A DNA stretch of 64,000 bases from Thalassobium sp. (GCA_002733205.1 NVUW01000005.1:62001-126000), one strand, 5' to 3'. Counted from the stretch's first letter, positions 36,031-45,171 are shown. Made by a program: numbers and translations. Notes: a model not told the origin generated them from the letters alone.

Positions 36031-36753
36031 TCAGTCTGTTACCAGACAGTTCCCCCACTCACAACGCACCAGCAAATAGCTGTTATCCGGGCAGCGTGCA
36101 TCGTAGACTTCGTGCGGCCAGGCATTTTTTAACAAATGAACTTCAGCGCCGGCACAACCATTGCGTTTCGCCATTTTTTCCACAACATAAAAAGAACGGC
36201 CATACACTTTCCCTGTTTTCTGCTCAATAGATGCCCGTTTCAGATTCAGATCGGTGCCGTCCCGTTGCAGGCGACGCTGCAGGTTAACCAAAGAGTCGTA
36301 CACCTTATCCTGGCTGCGTAAATCACGCTCTCCCTGATTGTATTGTGACAGTACCCGCAGACAGAGGTCTTCTTTATCACCACTGGCATTGAGTAATTCC
36401 TGAACCTCTGCCTCGGCGGTCTCAACCACCTGCCAGGTCAGAGCCATTGCCATACGCGCACCGGTTTCGTTACGCTCATCGGTGACATGAATAATATCGT
36501 AGGCCAGCCCAAAATCCGCACTTTCAACAAACGCACCGTTACGCTGCCACCAGTTTTGCTTAGCGGTATAAGCCGCCTGCTTGGCTTTGGCGCTGACGTC
36601 TTCGCAGGAATCGACCCAGGTGCGCAATGTGGTATCGGTCTGCAGTGCGTAATAAACCGCTTCTCCGGTGGGCGAAAGCTGAGTACTGGAGCACCCTTGC
36701 AAAAGCGCCAGTGAAGCCAATAAAAGTCCAGAAAAAATCCGCATGCTCGTCAT
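36031..36753 (-). CDS. Outer-membrane-type lipoprotein of unknown function
   Basis: A 240-residue protein with a lipoprotein signal peptide: lipobox LLQGC with Cys21, followed by SSTQLS (no Asp at +2, so outer-membrane sorting is expected). The mature part contains several Cys residues (DSCEDVS, EDLCLRV, NGCAGAE, DARCPD, RCEWGNCL) that could form disulfides. A predicted helical region spans about 100-180. No family is recognised. It is followed on the same strand 3 bases downstream of the glutaredoxin-like gene, suggesting co-transcription. Confidence 0.85.
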   Translation of the reverse strand: MTSMRIFSGLLLASLALLQGCSSTQLSPTGEAVYYALQTDTTLRTWVDSCEDVSAKAKQAAYTAKQNWWQRNGAFVESADFGLAYDIIHVTDERNETGARMAMALTWQVVETAEAEVQELLNASGDKEDLCLRVLSQYNQGERDLRSQDKVYDSLVNLQRRLQRDGTDLNLKRASIEQKTGKVYGRSFYVVEKMAKRNGCAGAEVHLLKNAWPHEVYDARCPDNSYLLVRCEWGNCLVTD

Positions 36754-36756
36754 CCT

Positions 36757-37032
36757 TTATTCAGAAATAATGTCAGATTCGGCCGCTGCCGCAGCGCTTA
36801 ATGCCAGCCACTGCAGTAGCTGTGCTTCATCAAAAGGCCAATCAAGTTCAGCCCCGTTGTTGTCATTCAGAAGTACCGGAATGCGCAGACCATAACGCTC
36901 CACCAAACCTTCGGTGTCGACAATGTCTTCGAGATACACATCCACTGTTATCTGTCCGGCCACATTCATAATAACGGCCTGCGCTAACTCGCAGAGATGA
37001 CAGCCCTCAGTGCCGAATAAAACCAGAGCCAT
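36757..37032 (-). CDS. Small glutaredoxin-like protein (DUF836)
   Basis: A 91-residue thioredoxin-fold protein: beta strand VLFGTEG, the redox pair CHLC (EGCHLCELA), and the cis-Pro loop RIPVLLN. This matches the DUF836/glutaredoxin-like family of about 80 residues. A C-terminal Ala/Glu tail is added. It is encoded just upstream (3 bases) of the lipoprotein gene. Cytoplasmic disulfide chemistry is expected; the partner is unknown. Confidence 0.88.
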   Translation of the reverse strand: MALVLFGTEGCHLCELAQAVIMNVAGQITVDVYLEDIVDTEGLVERYGLRIPVLLNDNNGAELDWPFDEAQLLQWLALSAAAAAESDIISE

Positions 37033-37138
37033 CAGGCAATTCCAATAAAAAACAGATAGGCGGGAGTATAGCGGTTAGCGTCGGGACATGACAAAAAGTC
37101 TGCCCCGCTGAAGAAATAATGAAGTAAGGTTTTGTCTC

Positions 37139-38191
37139 TCAGGCTTTATTGCCAATCAATGAATTCAGTCCGTCATGGAATGACTGCCATACGGGCAGGC
37201 GCTCTTCTTCTGACAGTAATTCATTCACCAGATCCTGCAAGGTTTGCGGCGCATCGGCCAGCGGGCTGGCTTTATCCAGTGCGGCCATGTAGGCATCAAC
37301 ATAAGAAGCCAATGGGGCTTTCATTGATTCAAGCTCTGGCGTTGGCAGTTGAGGCTGCACCCTGGAATAGGCTTTGGTTGATGTTGCCACCGTCTGCTGC
37401 GTCAGATTCAGACTCATGGATGCCAGCTGACTGCCATCAAAGCCAAGATCCATTGCCTGTTCGAGTGCGCTGCCAATATCACCGGCAAAAAAACGCTCAC
37501 TCAGCGACTGCACATCGTCAAACAAACCTGACAGCGCCGAACGTTCGGCCTCACTCAGGTTGCCATTCACTTCCATACTCCAGCTTTGCTGAGCCGAAGC
37601 CTGCAGACTGAACGCCGAATTGCCACTGTTATCTTTATTTATGGAAGTGCTGAGACTGCTGCCCTGAGAAAAGCGGACCGTTACCCGATCACCTTCCTGA
37701 GTGAGTACCTGCAATGAAAGCTCATTCGCCACGCGCAATGAGCTGTTGCTGGTCATCAACGCCGACGCCTGCTCTGCCGGTTTAGAGAGCTGATCCAGAC
37801 CGTCATCCACCAGCTGGCGTCCGGCGGCAATCTGATTTTTTAATTCGTCGTCCAGCAAGCCCATACCATCGAGCATTTCGGTGGCCTGAGCATATCCTTT
37901 GGCAATACCTTCACGCGCGGCCTGCAGGCGCTGATCAATACGGCTCTGATCGGCTCCCTGAGTACGCAGCTGATTAATACCATTTTCCACATGGCGCAGA
38001 ATGGCGGCGGCCGTATCTTCCGGGCTTTGCTTCTTATCCAGTTGCACAACACCGGGCATGGCTTTCGCCAGAGATTGCGCAGCAGCGCTCTGCTTGGCAG
38101 CGGCGGCCGGCTCGGTAGCCGTTTTTTTGCTCCCCTCCTGACCCTGAGTGCCGTAGCTCCGGTATTGCGAGGGGGAAATTGTGATTGCCAT
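37139..38191 (-). CDS. Protein of the DUF5610 type
   Basis: A 350-residue soluble protein rich in Ala, Gln, Ser and Leu, with no signal peptide. The first 40 residues are low-complexity. A helical segment (QRLQAAREGIAKGYAQATEML) and a second helical domain (about 240-340, SLFDDVQSLSERFFAGD) surround a central beta-containing part. I assign it to the DUF5610 family with moderate confidence by its AREGIAKGYAQA and LSERFFAGD segments. The ATG at 38191 has GGAGG at 6 bases, a strong start. Possibly secreted by a non-classical route or envelope-associated; not recognised further. Confidence 0.8.
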   Translation of the reverse strand: MAITISPSQYRSYGTQGQEGSKKTATEPAAAAKQSAAAQSLAKAMPGVVQLDKKQSPEDTAAAILRHVENGINQLRTQGADQSRIDQRLQAAREGIAKGYAQATEMLDGMGLLDDELKNQIAAGRQLVDDGLDQLSKPAEQASALMTSNSSLRVANELSLQVLTQEGDRVTVRFSQGSSLSTSINKDNSGNSAFSLQASAQQSWSMEVNGNLSEAERSALSGLFDDVQSLSERFFAGDIGSALEQAMDLGFDGSQLASMSLNLTQQTVATSTKAYSRVQPQLPTPELESMKAPLASYVDAYMAALDKASPLADAPQTLQDLVNELLSEEERLPVWQSFHDGLNSLIGNKA

Positions 38192-38280
38192 AAAGCCTCC
38201 GCTCAGACTGTGTTGCCGTTCTGTTAGTTATCGGCGGCTGTCGCCGGAAGTTAAGTCCTGTGACAGTTTAGTCAGTAAAC

Positions 38281-38307
38281 AAAAAAGCCCGCGACTGGCA
38301 GGCTTTG
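38281..38307 (-). terminator. Rho-independent terminator of the 95-residue gene
   Basis: On the minus strand AAAGCC...GGCTTT is followed by six T, some 42 bases after the stop codon of the upstream gene. Confidence 0.65.
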
Positions 38308-38348
38308 TGTTTTACGCTAACAGACTGTGAAAACCGGCGCTCAGAGCA

Positions 38349-38636
38349 TCAGTAGCAAACGGCTCCCTGATGGTACTCATAACCAAAATCGAGCTTCCAA
38401 CAGACTTTATTGCGCTCAATTTCATTCATGATGTGATCCGGGTGTTCATGCAAAAGCTGCATGGTTTTCAGCGTTTTATAGGCGGCATGCAGCGCACTCT
38501 GATCCAGACTGATCACTTCTTCTTTATTCATGATCCCCTGATTCAGCAACGCCTGACGCCATTCACTCACGTCCTGAGTCTGCATCAAATGCTCAACCAG
38601 CGGTTGAATCAGCGATAACTTTTGCATCTGGCTCAT
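38349..38636 (-). CDS. Small soluble protein, unknown
   Basis: A 95-residue protein starting at ATG 38636 (MSQMQKLSLIQPL) with the strong site GGAGGA 7 bases upstream; a second ATG three codons on is possible. The product is mostly helical, with one or two Cys near the C-terminus (NKVCWKLDFGYEYHQGAVCY). No family is recognised. It lies alone between the DUF5610-type gene and an AraC gene, with its own terminator. Confidence 0.78.
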   Translation of the reverse strand: MSQMQKLSLIQPLVEHLMQTQDVSEWRQALLNQGIMNKEEVISLDQSALHAAYKTLKTMQLLHEHPDHIMNEIERNKVCWKLDFGYEYHQGAVCY

Positions 38637-38839
38637 AAAAAATCCTCCGAATAGAAACTGGGGGAATTTCTGAATCCCGGCAAGACTCACGCAGAGTGAT
38701 TCAGCCATTCCAAGCCCACAATGGCTCAGACTCACTGAAAAAACCAGATCAAAAAATGAACACTATGATGATGATAAGTCAAAGATCACCCGCAGCGCGG
38801 GGACGATTCCCCCACGTTTGCGCGTAAATTAAGAAGAAA

Positions 38840-39859
38840 TTATGACTGGCGACGCTGATTGCGGTATTCAACCGGGGTTTGACTGGTCCAGCGTTTAAAC
38901 GCCCGATAGAACGTGCTGGGTTCGGAAAACCCAGTGAGGTAGACAATTTCATCAATACTTTCATTGGTTCCCGACAACAAACGCTTAGCCAGGTTGCAAC
39001 GATAATCCGCCAGCAATTGATTGAAATTAGTACCCGCTTCTGCCAGACGGGTCCGTAACGTTCGCGATTTGATATCCAGCCGCTCGGCAACATCTTCCAG
39101 ATTGACCTGGCCGGTCTCCAGTATTTCACCAAAAACTTTATATACCCGGGTCACGATATCCTGCCGCTCCAGCTTGGCCACGTGCTCAATGGCCAGCTTT
39201 TCATGCAACTGCAGCAATTCCGGCTCAGCATGAGAAGACGGCATATCCAACAGCTGAGTATTGAAATAAATACGGTTATCTTCCTGCTGGAACAGCACCG
39301 GACAAGCGAAGATGCGCTCATGCTCACGGCTGTCTGCCGGCTGTTCATGGCTGAAGTGAACGCAGGAAGGCACAAAAGCATCATCAGTGACATAACGGAA
39401 AAAGCGGATCAACCCAAGCGCCATGCATTCATTCAGGTGACGCAAGCCAGCAACACGGTCACTGGAGCTCTCCACCAGAATGTACGCCTGCTCGCCTTCA
39501 ATACCGGTACTGGCCTGAGAAGCATCACTGAGAAGGCGCTGATAATTAAGCGCTCGTTTCAGGCCTTCACCAAAAGTGGGGCTGGATAAAAACAGGTATT
39601 GCAGCACCTGCCCTTTGTATACGGGCATGTGTTCACCGAGATGCAGGCCGATATCGGCATCGTTACTGACTTCCTGCAAGACATGCCAGAAGATCAGCTG
39701 AGCTTCATGCGGAGTACGGATGTTACGGTCTGCCAACAGCTCAGGAGTAACGCCCAAACGTGCAAACACCGCATCTACATCCAGCCCCATCTTCAGCATG
39801 GCCTGATGGGCCAGCTGGATCATAACGCCAGAGTCACGCAGTTCTGTCATTCCACCGGA
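38840..39859 (-). CDS. AraC-family transcriptional regulator
   Basis: About 339 residues with the PF12625-type N-terminal domain (RTPHEAQLIFWHVLQEV, GLHLGEHMPVYKGQVLQYL) and a C-terminal AraC helix-turn-helix region (NLEDVAERLDIKSRTLRTRL and SIDEIVYLTGFSEPSTFYRA). The ATG at 39859 is chosen (AGGA 12 bases upstream); a TTG start at 39922 would add 21 residues. It is divergent from the MaoC-type hydratase gene, its likely target. The presumed inducer (fatty-acyl compound) is inference only. Confidence 0.87.
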   Translation of the reverse strand, partial: SGGMTELRDSGVMIQLAHQAMLKMGLDVDAVFARLGVTPELLADRNIRTPHEAQLIFWHVLQEVSNDADIGLHLGEHMPVYKGQVLQYLFLSSPTFGEGLKRALNYQRLLSDASQASTGIEGEQAYILVESSSDRVAGLRHLNECMALGLIRFFRYVTDDAFVPSCVHFSHEQPADSREHERIFACPVLFQQEDNRIYFNTQLLDMPSSHAEPELLQLHEKLAIEHVAKLERQDIVTRVYKVFGEILETGQVNLEDVAERLDIKSRTLRTRLAEAGTNFNQLLADYRCNLAKRLLSGTNESIDEIVYLTGFSEPSTFYRAFKRWTSQTPVEYRNQRRQS

Positions 39860-40044
39860 CATAAGTCGTTGAAATTCCTGATGAGTGTTGGCGAATTCTG
39901 CCAGATAAACAGGCCGCTGCAAGTCCTATTGACCAAACTGACGCAGAGTGCAGAGAGGCAGCGCCAATGGTCGCTCCCGGCAGGCCTCTATACTCAGCGC
40001 TCTCACCCCTGTCTGATCAGAATATTCATAAGGACTCCGTGGCT

Positions 40045-40941
40045 ATGACTCAAGCAATACGCATGCAATTCAGTGCGACTCCGGGAACTCTGAGCCAATA
40101 CGCCCGCGCACTGCTGGCCCGCGGTGCCAGTCAACGCGACCTGCACATGCCGGATATCGAAGCCCTGCTGGTTGGCGTTAAAGCCCGGCCTGAACGGGTG
40201 GCAGCTTATGCCGCTGTCTGCGGTTTCAGCAGCCATAACTCCCTGCTGCCGCTGACCTATCCACACGTATTGGCTTTCCCGTTGCATATGGAGCTGATGC
40301 TGCACAAACACTTCCCTCTGGCCCTGATGGGGCTGGTGCATATCCGCAATGAAGTCACTCAGTACCGCGCCATCCGCCAGGAGGAAAAGCTCGACATCCG
40401 CTGCCACTTTTCAGGCAGCAGTCGCACCGACAAAGGCCTGGAATTTGATATCCGTACCGAAGTCACCATCGGTGGTGAACTGGTCTGGGAGTCGGTCAGT
40501 ACCAACCTGGCGCGGATGCGCAGTGATACGCCGCGCGGGCCCAAAAAAGAACGTGCCCCTCTGGCCAGCTTTACCACCGCAGAACGCTGGACCCTGAACA
40601 GCAATCTCGGCCGTCGTTACGCCCGTGTCTCAGGCGACTCCAACCCCATTCACCTGTATGCCTTATCCGCCAGACTGTTCGGCTTCAAGAGCCATATCGC
40701 TCATGGTATGTGGAGCAAAGCCCGGACGGCGGCAGCCTTACAACCTTTGCTCGGCAGTGACGTCTGCCGGCTGACAACAGAATTCAAACTGCCGGTTTTT
40801 CTGCCATCCACGGTCGAACTGAATTACAACCTGCACGAAACCCTGAGCAGCGAACCAGCAGCAAAGGCTGGAATCGACTTTGAGTTACGCAGCATTAAAG
40901 GCGAGAAAGTTCACATGAAAGGACGTATAGAAAAGATCTGA
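40045..40941 (+). CDS. MaoC-like (hydratase 2) dehydratase / enoyl-CoA hydratase
   Basis: A 298-residue double hot-dog-type protein. The C-terminal hot dog carries the hydratase-2 signature YARVSGDSNPIHLYALSA with catalytic Asp and His; the N-terminal half contains a degenerate hot dog (about 60-150). Such enzymes hydrate (R)-specific trans-2-enoyl-CoA and feed polyhydroxyalkanoate, polyketide or fatty acid pathways. The ATG at 40045 follows AAGGA; a longer frame upstream (from 39967) lacks a ribosome-binding site. It faces an AraC regulator, with about 185 bases between the starts. Confidence 0.88.
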   Translation: MTQAIRMQFSATPGTLSQYARALLARGASQRDLHMPDIEALLVGVKARPERVAAYAAVCGFSSHNSLLPLTYPHVLAFPLHMELMLHKHFPLALMGLVHIRNEVTQYRAIRQEEKLDIRCHFSGSSRTDKGLEFDIRTEVTIGGELVWESVSTNLARMRSDTPRGPKKERAPLASFTTAERWTLNSNLGRRYARVSGDSNPIHLYALSARLFGFKSHIAHGMWSKARTAAALQPLLGSDVCRLTTEFKLPVFLPSTVELNYNLHETLSSEPAAKAGIDFELRSIKGEKVHMKGRIEKI

Positions 40942-40963
40942 ACACACGCAAGAGCGATCAGGC

Positions 40964-41368
40964 TCAGCCATGCTGAGTCTGATCGATAATACCCGTTAAC
41001 CAGCCCTCAGCCTCGTCACGCAGATCAAAGCGCTGCACCGGATAGACCGGCGCGTGATAGCTGAGAAACATCGACGTCAGATGACGCAGCATAAAAGAAT
41101 TACCAACCACCGCCAGTGCACTGGTGGAGCGCAGAAGATCCGGATGAGAGGCAAACAACTGAACCTCAAAATCCACCGTGAGGATATCCTGACCCAGTAT
41201 CAATACCGGTCGCTTACGCCGCCCCGCAATTCGTCCGCGGGCATTGTGCATATAACGTACAAGATCAATCGTCAGATGACTGAAGCCATGAAGGTCGTGA
41301 TAGACAATGCCGTTTTCCCCCAGCCAGGTCTGTGGCTTAGCGGGAGAATTTACACCTCGAATTGTCAT
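40964..41368 (-). CDS. SpoIIAA/STAS-like domain protein
   Basis: A 134-residue soluble protein with an alternating strand/helix pattern: TIRGVNSP, GIVYHDLHGF, a helix (LTIDLVRYMHNARG), strand PVLILGQDILTV, helix LFASHPDLLRSTSALAVV and a further strand. This fits SpoIIAA-like/STAS-fold proteins that modulate other cytoplasmic proteins, but the assignment is by look only. It converges with the hydratase gene (22-base gap). The start has no strong ribosome-binding site. Confidence 0.7.
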   Translation of the reverse strand: MTIRGVNSPAKPQTWLGENGIVYHDLHGFSHLTIDLVRYMHNARGRIAGRRKRPVLILGQDILTVDFEVQLFASHPDLLRSTSALAVVGNSFMLRHLTSMFLSYHAPVYPVQRFDLRDEAEGWLTGIIDQTQHG

Positions 41369-41761
41369 ATTAACCGTAGTTTTAAGAATTGATTTTCATA
41401 AACGATAGCAAAATCTAACGGAAAATAAAGCTCATTATCATCTTATCTTCCGATATCAGCGTGTGCGGCGAAAGACTTACTGACAAATTTGCCGATATTA
41501 TCCAGAAACAAACCCCAGCAGCGGCGGAATTTCAGACAATGGCCGCTAAACAGCCATTTATGTCCGCTCAGTTTCCTGACGGTCGCGCCTGCCGCAGCCC
41601 GCGTGAACCTATCAACGTAAAGAGGCCTAAGTGTGGCTTTATATTGAAGCAGTGACTGGTATTATGCGGCAGACGTCAGGTACGAACAGCGGCAGCTGGC
41701 GACCCTGCACATACAATAACAAGATAATCTCTGTTCACATTGATCAGTAAAACTATAAAAA
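41369..41761. other. Gene-free region before the outer-membrane barrel gene
   Basis: About 390 bases, AT-rich at the left, with no convincing gene. A 64-codon frame (41461-41655) exists on the plus strand but has no ribosome-binding site and an unlikely composition. The right end should hold the promoter of the barrel gene. Confidence 0.6.
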
Positions 41762-42517
41762 ATGGATTCCCTCACTATGGCCTCATCTTCCTGCAAGCCC
41801 TTACACGGCCGCATGCTGGCTTCGCTGGCGTTAAGCTCTCTGTTCGGTTTATCTCTGTTATCCCCTGCCGCACAGGCAGAAGGCGGATTCGTTGGCCTGC
41901 AGGGCGGTATCACCGACTCCCAGGATATGGATTCCTTCGGCAACACCATCAAACTCACGTTTGGCCCGAATATTACCGATCGTTTGGCTCTGGAATTCGG
42001 CATCATGGATATTGGTGAGGCCAGTTATGACGACCCCAAAGCCGACTTTACCGATGTCGATGACGATACACCGCCTAAGTTCAGAAATGCCAAGCATGGT
42101 ACTGTCGTCCGTACCAATGCCATTACTGATGCGACGGACCCGGCAAACAACCGCCAGTCTTTCGCGACCTACACCGGCTTTGCCAATGCCCGACCACAGA
42201 GTTTTTTGATCACCTTCCGTTATCGTTTCTCATTAACGGACGATATCGACTTCTTTCTGAAGACCGGTGCAAATCTTTGGTTCGCCGATTATGACACTGT
42301 TGAAATCAAAGCATTCCAGGACAAAACCATCAGCCGCCGGATCGTCAATAGCAAACAAACATCCGCAATAGACCAAATCAGTGGTGGTGGATTCTTATGG
42401 CGCGCCCTTCCCGATCTGGCAATTCGCGCCGAATTAGAGACAACGGCGCTGGATAGTAAAGAATTTAATCGGGTTCGCTTTCAATTAATCACACTCGGTG
42501 CCCAGTACGAATTCTGA
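41762..42517 (+). CDS. Outer-membrane beta-barrel protein (OmpA/OmpW-like)
   Basis: A 251-residue protein with a signal peptide (about 17-39, cleavage AQA/EGG) and alternating amphipathic strands ending in the aromatic C-terminus FQLITLGAQYEF, the signal for the BAM complex. Eight or so strands are predicted. The size suits an OmpA/OmpW-type barrel, with unusual Asp-rich loops near residues 100-120. The ATG at 41762 or the ATG at 41777 could be the start; both lack a strong ribosome-binding site. Function unknown. Confidence 0.82.
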   Translation: MDSLTMASSSCKPLHGRMLASLALSSLFGLSLLSPAAQAEGGFVGLQGGITDSQDMDSFGNTIKLTFGPNITDRLALEFGIMDIGEASYDDPKADFTDVDDDTPPKFRNAKHGTVVRTNAITDATDPANNRQSFATYTGFANARPQSFLITFRYRFSLTDDIDFFLKTGANLWFADYDTVEIKAFQDKTISRRIVNSKQTSAIDQISGGGFLWRALPDLAIRAELETTALDSKEFNRVRFQLITLGAQYEF

Positions 42518-42755
42518 AAAAGCGAACTGCTGTACCAGTTCCTTACCCTGCCCGGACAAGAAAATGCTAAAAAAACCCTGTTCCGGGTAGGTTTATGCCA
42601 ATAATTGTTAGACTCGTCACAATATAACCTTTCTCATTAGACCAGAATGGGGGCTCGGGTAGATAAGTGCCAGCCCTCTGTTACCTACGGTAACACATGA
42701 CAAATTTGGTCACATTCTATTACCATAATGCCTGCTCTTTTTACCAACCTGTCAG

Positions 42756-42771
42756 TGGCATACCACTTGCT
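42756..42771 (+). promoter_or_regulatory. Sigma-54-like promoter upstream of an AraC gene
   Basis: TGGCATACCACTTGCT matches TGGCAC-N5-TTGCW except one base, with exactly 10 bases between GG and GC. Transcription would start near 42783, about 35 bases before the AraC start codon. The rest of the 299-base region (42518-42816) holds only AT-rich DNA and a weak hairpin (ACCCTGTTCCGGGT near 42577-42590). Confidence 0.5.
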
Positions 42772-42816
42772 ATTGAGTAAGGTTAAAAAACAAAAACCGA
42801 ATCAGATTAGACGCCT

Positions 42817-43866
42817 ATGAACATGGAACAAGGTTACGTATCCACCGCATTGGTTCGTCCTTTGCTGGAAGCTGCAGGCCCGACGTTTTTTGATCAGCTG
42901 CCGGAGAGTGCAACCGGTGCTATTCAACGCGTACTCAAACAGCTGAAAGACCCGGACAGCCGTATCAACGCGGAAGATGCGGACGAATTAATCAGCCACC
43001 TGGTGAAACGCAGCAATGACGAGTCGCTGTGTGTACAGTCATCGCACAAATTCAATGTTCACAGCAGCTGCCAGCTGCAGCATTTGTTTTTGTGCTGCAA
43101 CACCCTGCGCGAAGCACTCTATTACCTCGAAAAATTTTCTTCGTTGCTGAGCGATCAACTGGAAATTCAGGTCACCCGTACCCGCGACAACATCATTAAG
43201 GTGAAACTGCCGGTAGAAGAGAATTTTATTGTTTCAACCCAACGCCGCCGGACAGAAATTATTATCAGCACTCTGCTGAGCTGGTTACGGCAGCTGTGCG
43301 GGCCAGAGCTGAACATCAGCACCATCGCCCTGCCATTCCCGGCCACTCAGTACAGCGAGCATTACAGCTCCCAGTGGCGCAGTGAAGTACAGTTCAACGC
43401 TGATGAGTGCTCTATTCAGTTCCACAGCAAGTGGCTGGATGAGGGTCTTCACAACACCAACCCGCACATCCTGAATATGATGAAGCGTGAAGTGGAAGAA
43501 CAGTACCGCAAACTGGCGCGGTCCGGCTCACTGGCAGAGCGTATCCGCAAGGCTTTCCTGCAAAACAAGATCCGTCTGAATGCCAACCAGCAGGAAGTTG
43601 CCGATTACTTCCATATCAGTGCCCGCACGCTGAACCGTCACCTGCATCGTGAAGAAACGTCACTGAAGCAGATCGTTACCAGCGTCCGCCTGGAAACCGC
43701 TAAGCGCTTGCTGGTGAACACCGAAGAGAGCATTGAGCAGATTGCCCTCAACATCGGCCTGTCTGGTCGCCGAACGCTGGATCGCATCTTTATCAAAGAG
43801 ATTGATCAGAGCCCGGCTCAGTATCGCCAGGCGCACAAACAAATGCCGATCGCCGCGAACGGCTGA
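42817..43866 (+). CDS. AraC-family transcriptional regulator
   Basis: A 349-residue regulator with a divergent N-terminal effector domain (rich in Cys: LFLCCNTLREALYYL) and a C-terminal AraC helix-turn-helix pair (NANQQEVADYFHISARTLNR and SIEQIALNIGLSGRRTLDRI). A sigma-54-like promoter precedes it. The ATG at 42817 (MNMEQGY) or the ATG two codons on serves as start. It is monocistronic, ended by a bidirectional terminator. Confidence 0.88.
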   Translation: MNMEQGYVSTALVRPLLEAAGPTFFDQLPESATGAIQRVLKQLKDPDSRINAEDADELISHLVKRSNDESLCVQSSHKFNVHSSCQLQHLFLCCNTLREALYYLEKFSSLLSDQLEIQVTRTRDNIIKVKLPVEENFIVSTQRRRTEIIISTLLSWLRQLCGPELNISTIALPFPATQYSEHYSSQWRSEVQFNADECSIQFHSKWLDEGLHNTNPHILNMMKREVEEQYRKLARSGSLAERIRKAFLQNKIRLNANQQEVADYFHISARTLNRHLHREETSLKQIVTSVRLETAKRLLVNTEESIEQIALNIGLSGRRTLDRIFIKEIDQSPAQYRQAHKQMPIAANG

Positions 43867-43906
43867 ACCGGTCTCCGTCCGGTAGAAAGAGCAACCGCAA
43901 GACCAT

Positions 43907-43933
43907 AAAAAAGGCAGCCTGGCTGCCTTTTTT
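43907..43933. terminator. Bidirectional Rho-independent terminator
   Basis: AAAAAAGGCAGCC-TG-GGCTGCCTTTTTT between the convergent AraC and NUDIX genes, with T tracts on both strands. Confidence 0.92.
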
Positions 43934-43961
43934 ATTGCTCTGTTGCTATGCGCGCCGTCCC

Positions 43962-44534
43962 TCAGGCCAACCCCAGCAAGCGAACGCGCTGCAGTGCCGC
44001 GACCGTAATCGCATCGGTAATGCGACCATCGAGCACCATGGCCAGCGCCTCCGTAAATGGCAGACGGCGGATGCTCAGCACCTCCGTTTCTTCCGGCTCA
44101 CTGTCGGCCTGAGTCAGATTCTGAGCGAGAAAGACAAAGCCTTCTTCATCGCTGATGCAGTTACTCATATGTAAATGACACAGCGGGGTAAAATCTCTGG
44201 CAATCAACCCGGTTTCTTCTTTCAGCTCACGTCGCGCGCAATCCAGCGGCAGCTCATCCGCAGGCGCGCCCCCCATCGGAATTTCCCAATGATACTGACG
44301 TAAAGGAAAACGGTACTGGCCCACCAGCCAGATATCGCCATTAGCAGCCAGCGGAACAATGCCTACCGCGCGATTCTTAAAACTGACCGTGCCATAAATC
44401 CCCGGATTACCGGCCGGGTTGATAACATCGTATTCATCGACCCGAATCCAGGGATTGTCATAAACCTGCTTCTGACTGCGGATCTGCCAGGGGTTTTCTT
44501 CATCCACCCCAGTCAGCACCGATTCCTCATTCAT
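43962..44534 (-). CDS. NUDIX hydrolase (ADP-ribose pyrophosphatase-like)
   Basis: A 190-residue NUDIX enzyme. The complete nudix box is present: GGAPADE-N7-RELKEETGL, matching GX5EX7REUXEEXGU. Upstream residues (VDEYDVINPAGNPGIYGTV) and length fit ADP-ribose or sugar-nucleotide pyrophosphatases (YffH/NudF-like). It hydrolyses nucleoside diphosphate derivatives; the exact substrate cannot be told. The start ATG 44534 follows GGGAGA. It is 4 bases from the rhombosortase stop, so likely co-transcribed. Confidence 0.92.
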   Translation of the reverse strand: MNEESVLTGVDEENPWQIRSQKQVYDNPWIRVDEYDVINPAGNPGIYGTVSFKNRAVGIVPLAANGDIWLVGQYRFPLRQYHWEIPMGGAPADELPLDCARRELKEETGLIARDFTPLCHLHMSNCISDEEGFVFLAQNLTQADSEPEETEVLSIRRLPFTEALAMVLDGRITDAITVAALQRVRLLGLA

Positions 44535-44538
44535 GGCG

Positions 44539-45171
44539 TTAATCTCCCGGATTCAGGCGCACAACTCGCCGCCAATAGAGCTGCAGCAAAAAAAAGACCC
44601 CGGCCAGCGTGCCTAACAAATGTGAGCGGGTTTCAACCCGGCCACCAATCACATCCGCCAGCGCCATATCGTTATACCAGGGGGTTTGCTCCCAGATGAC
44701 TTTCGCCACGATCACCACAAAAAACAGCCAGGCAATGCGGCGACCGTAATAATGAGAAACAAAAGGAGCAACCAGCAGCAAGCCATGTAAAGCCCCGGAA
44801 AGCCCGGCATAGCGGTACAGATCAGGGGCAAACAGATACAACCCGCAGCCGACAAACGCCACACACCAACACAGCAGTAACAGACCACGCCCGGAATTCA
44901 GTGAAGGACCAGCAATGTATGCAAACAAAGCAACGCCGGCGATATTCCCCAGCGCATGCTGCCAGGACAGATGCACCCAGCTGGCGGTCAACAGTCGCCA
45001 CCATTGACCGCCGTCCACCGCCATACGGTCAAAACGCAGCCATTCACCACTGACAGGCTCGGCCAGCACCAGTAATACAACGGCGAGAATCATCAGCACA
45101 TACAGGCTGTAGCCACGCCACAGAGTTTTAAATCGCAAGAAAGAAGACAAAGCCCATCCCCGGTTTGTCAT
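44539..45171 (-). CDS. rrtA: Rhombosortase (rhomboid-like GlyGly-CTERM processing protease)
   Basis: A 210-residue rhomboid-fold membrane protease. The catalytic serine is in YAGLSGALHG, typical of rhombosortases, and the dyad His is in ETRSHLLGTLAG; HLSWQHALGNI matches the conserved TM2 motif. Rhombosortases cleave the C-terminal GlyGly-CTERM tails of exported proteins. The only such tail visible nearby is on the M6 protease encoded upstream, the probable substrate. The start is uncertain between 45171 and 45201, neither with a ribosome-binding site. It is one operon with the NUDIX gene. Confidence 0.85.
   Translation of the reverse strand: MTNRGWALSSFLRFKTLWRGYSLYVLMILAVVLLVLAEPVSGEWLRFDRMAVDGGQWWRLLTASWVHLSWQHALGNIAGVALFAYIAGPSLNSGRGLLLLCWCVAFVGCGLYLFAPDLYRYAGLSGALHGLLLVAPFVSHYYGRRIAWLFFVVIVAKVIWEQTPWYNDMALADVIGGRVETRSHLLGTLAGVFFLLQLYWRRVVRLNPGD

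Noticed and set aside
41461..41655. A 64-codon plus-strand frame in the intergenic region before the barrel gene
   Set aside because: No ribosome-binding site, no hydrophobic or domain pattern, and Arg/Pro-rich composition typical of chance frames.
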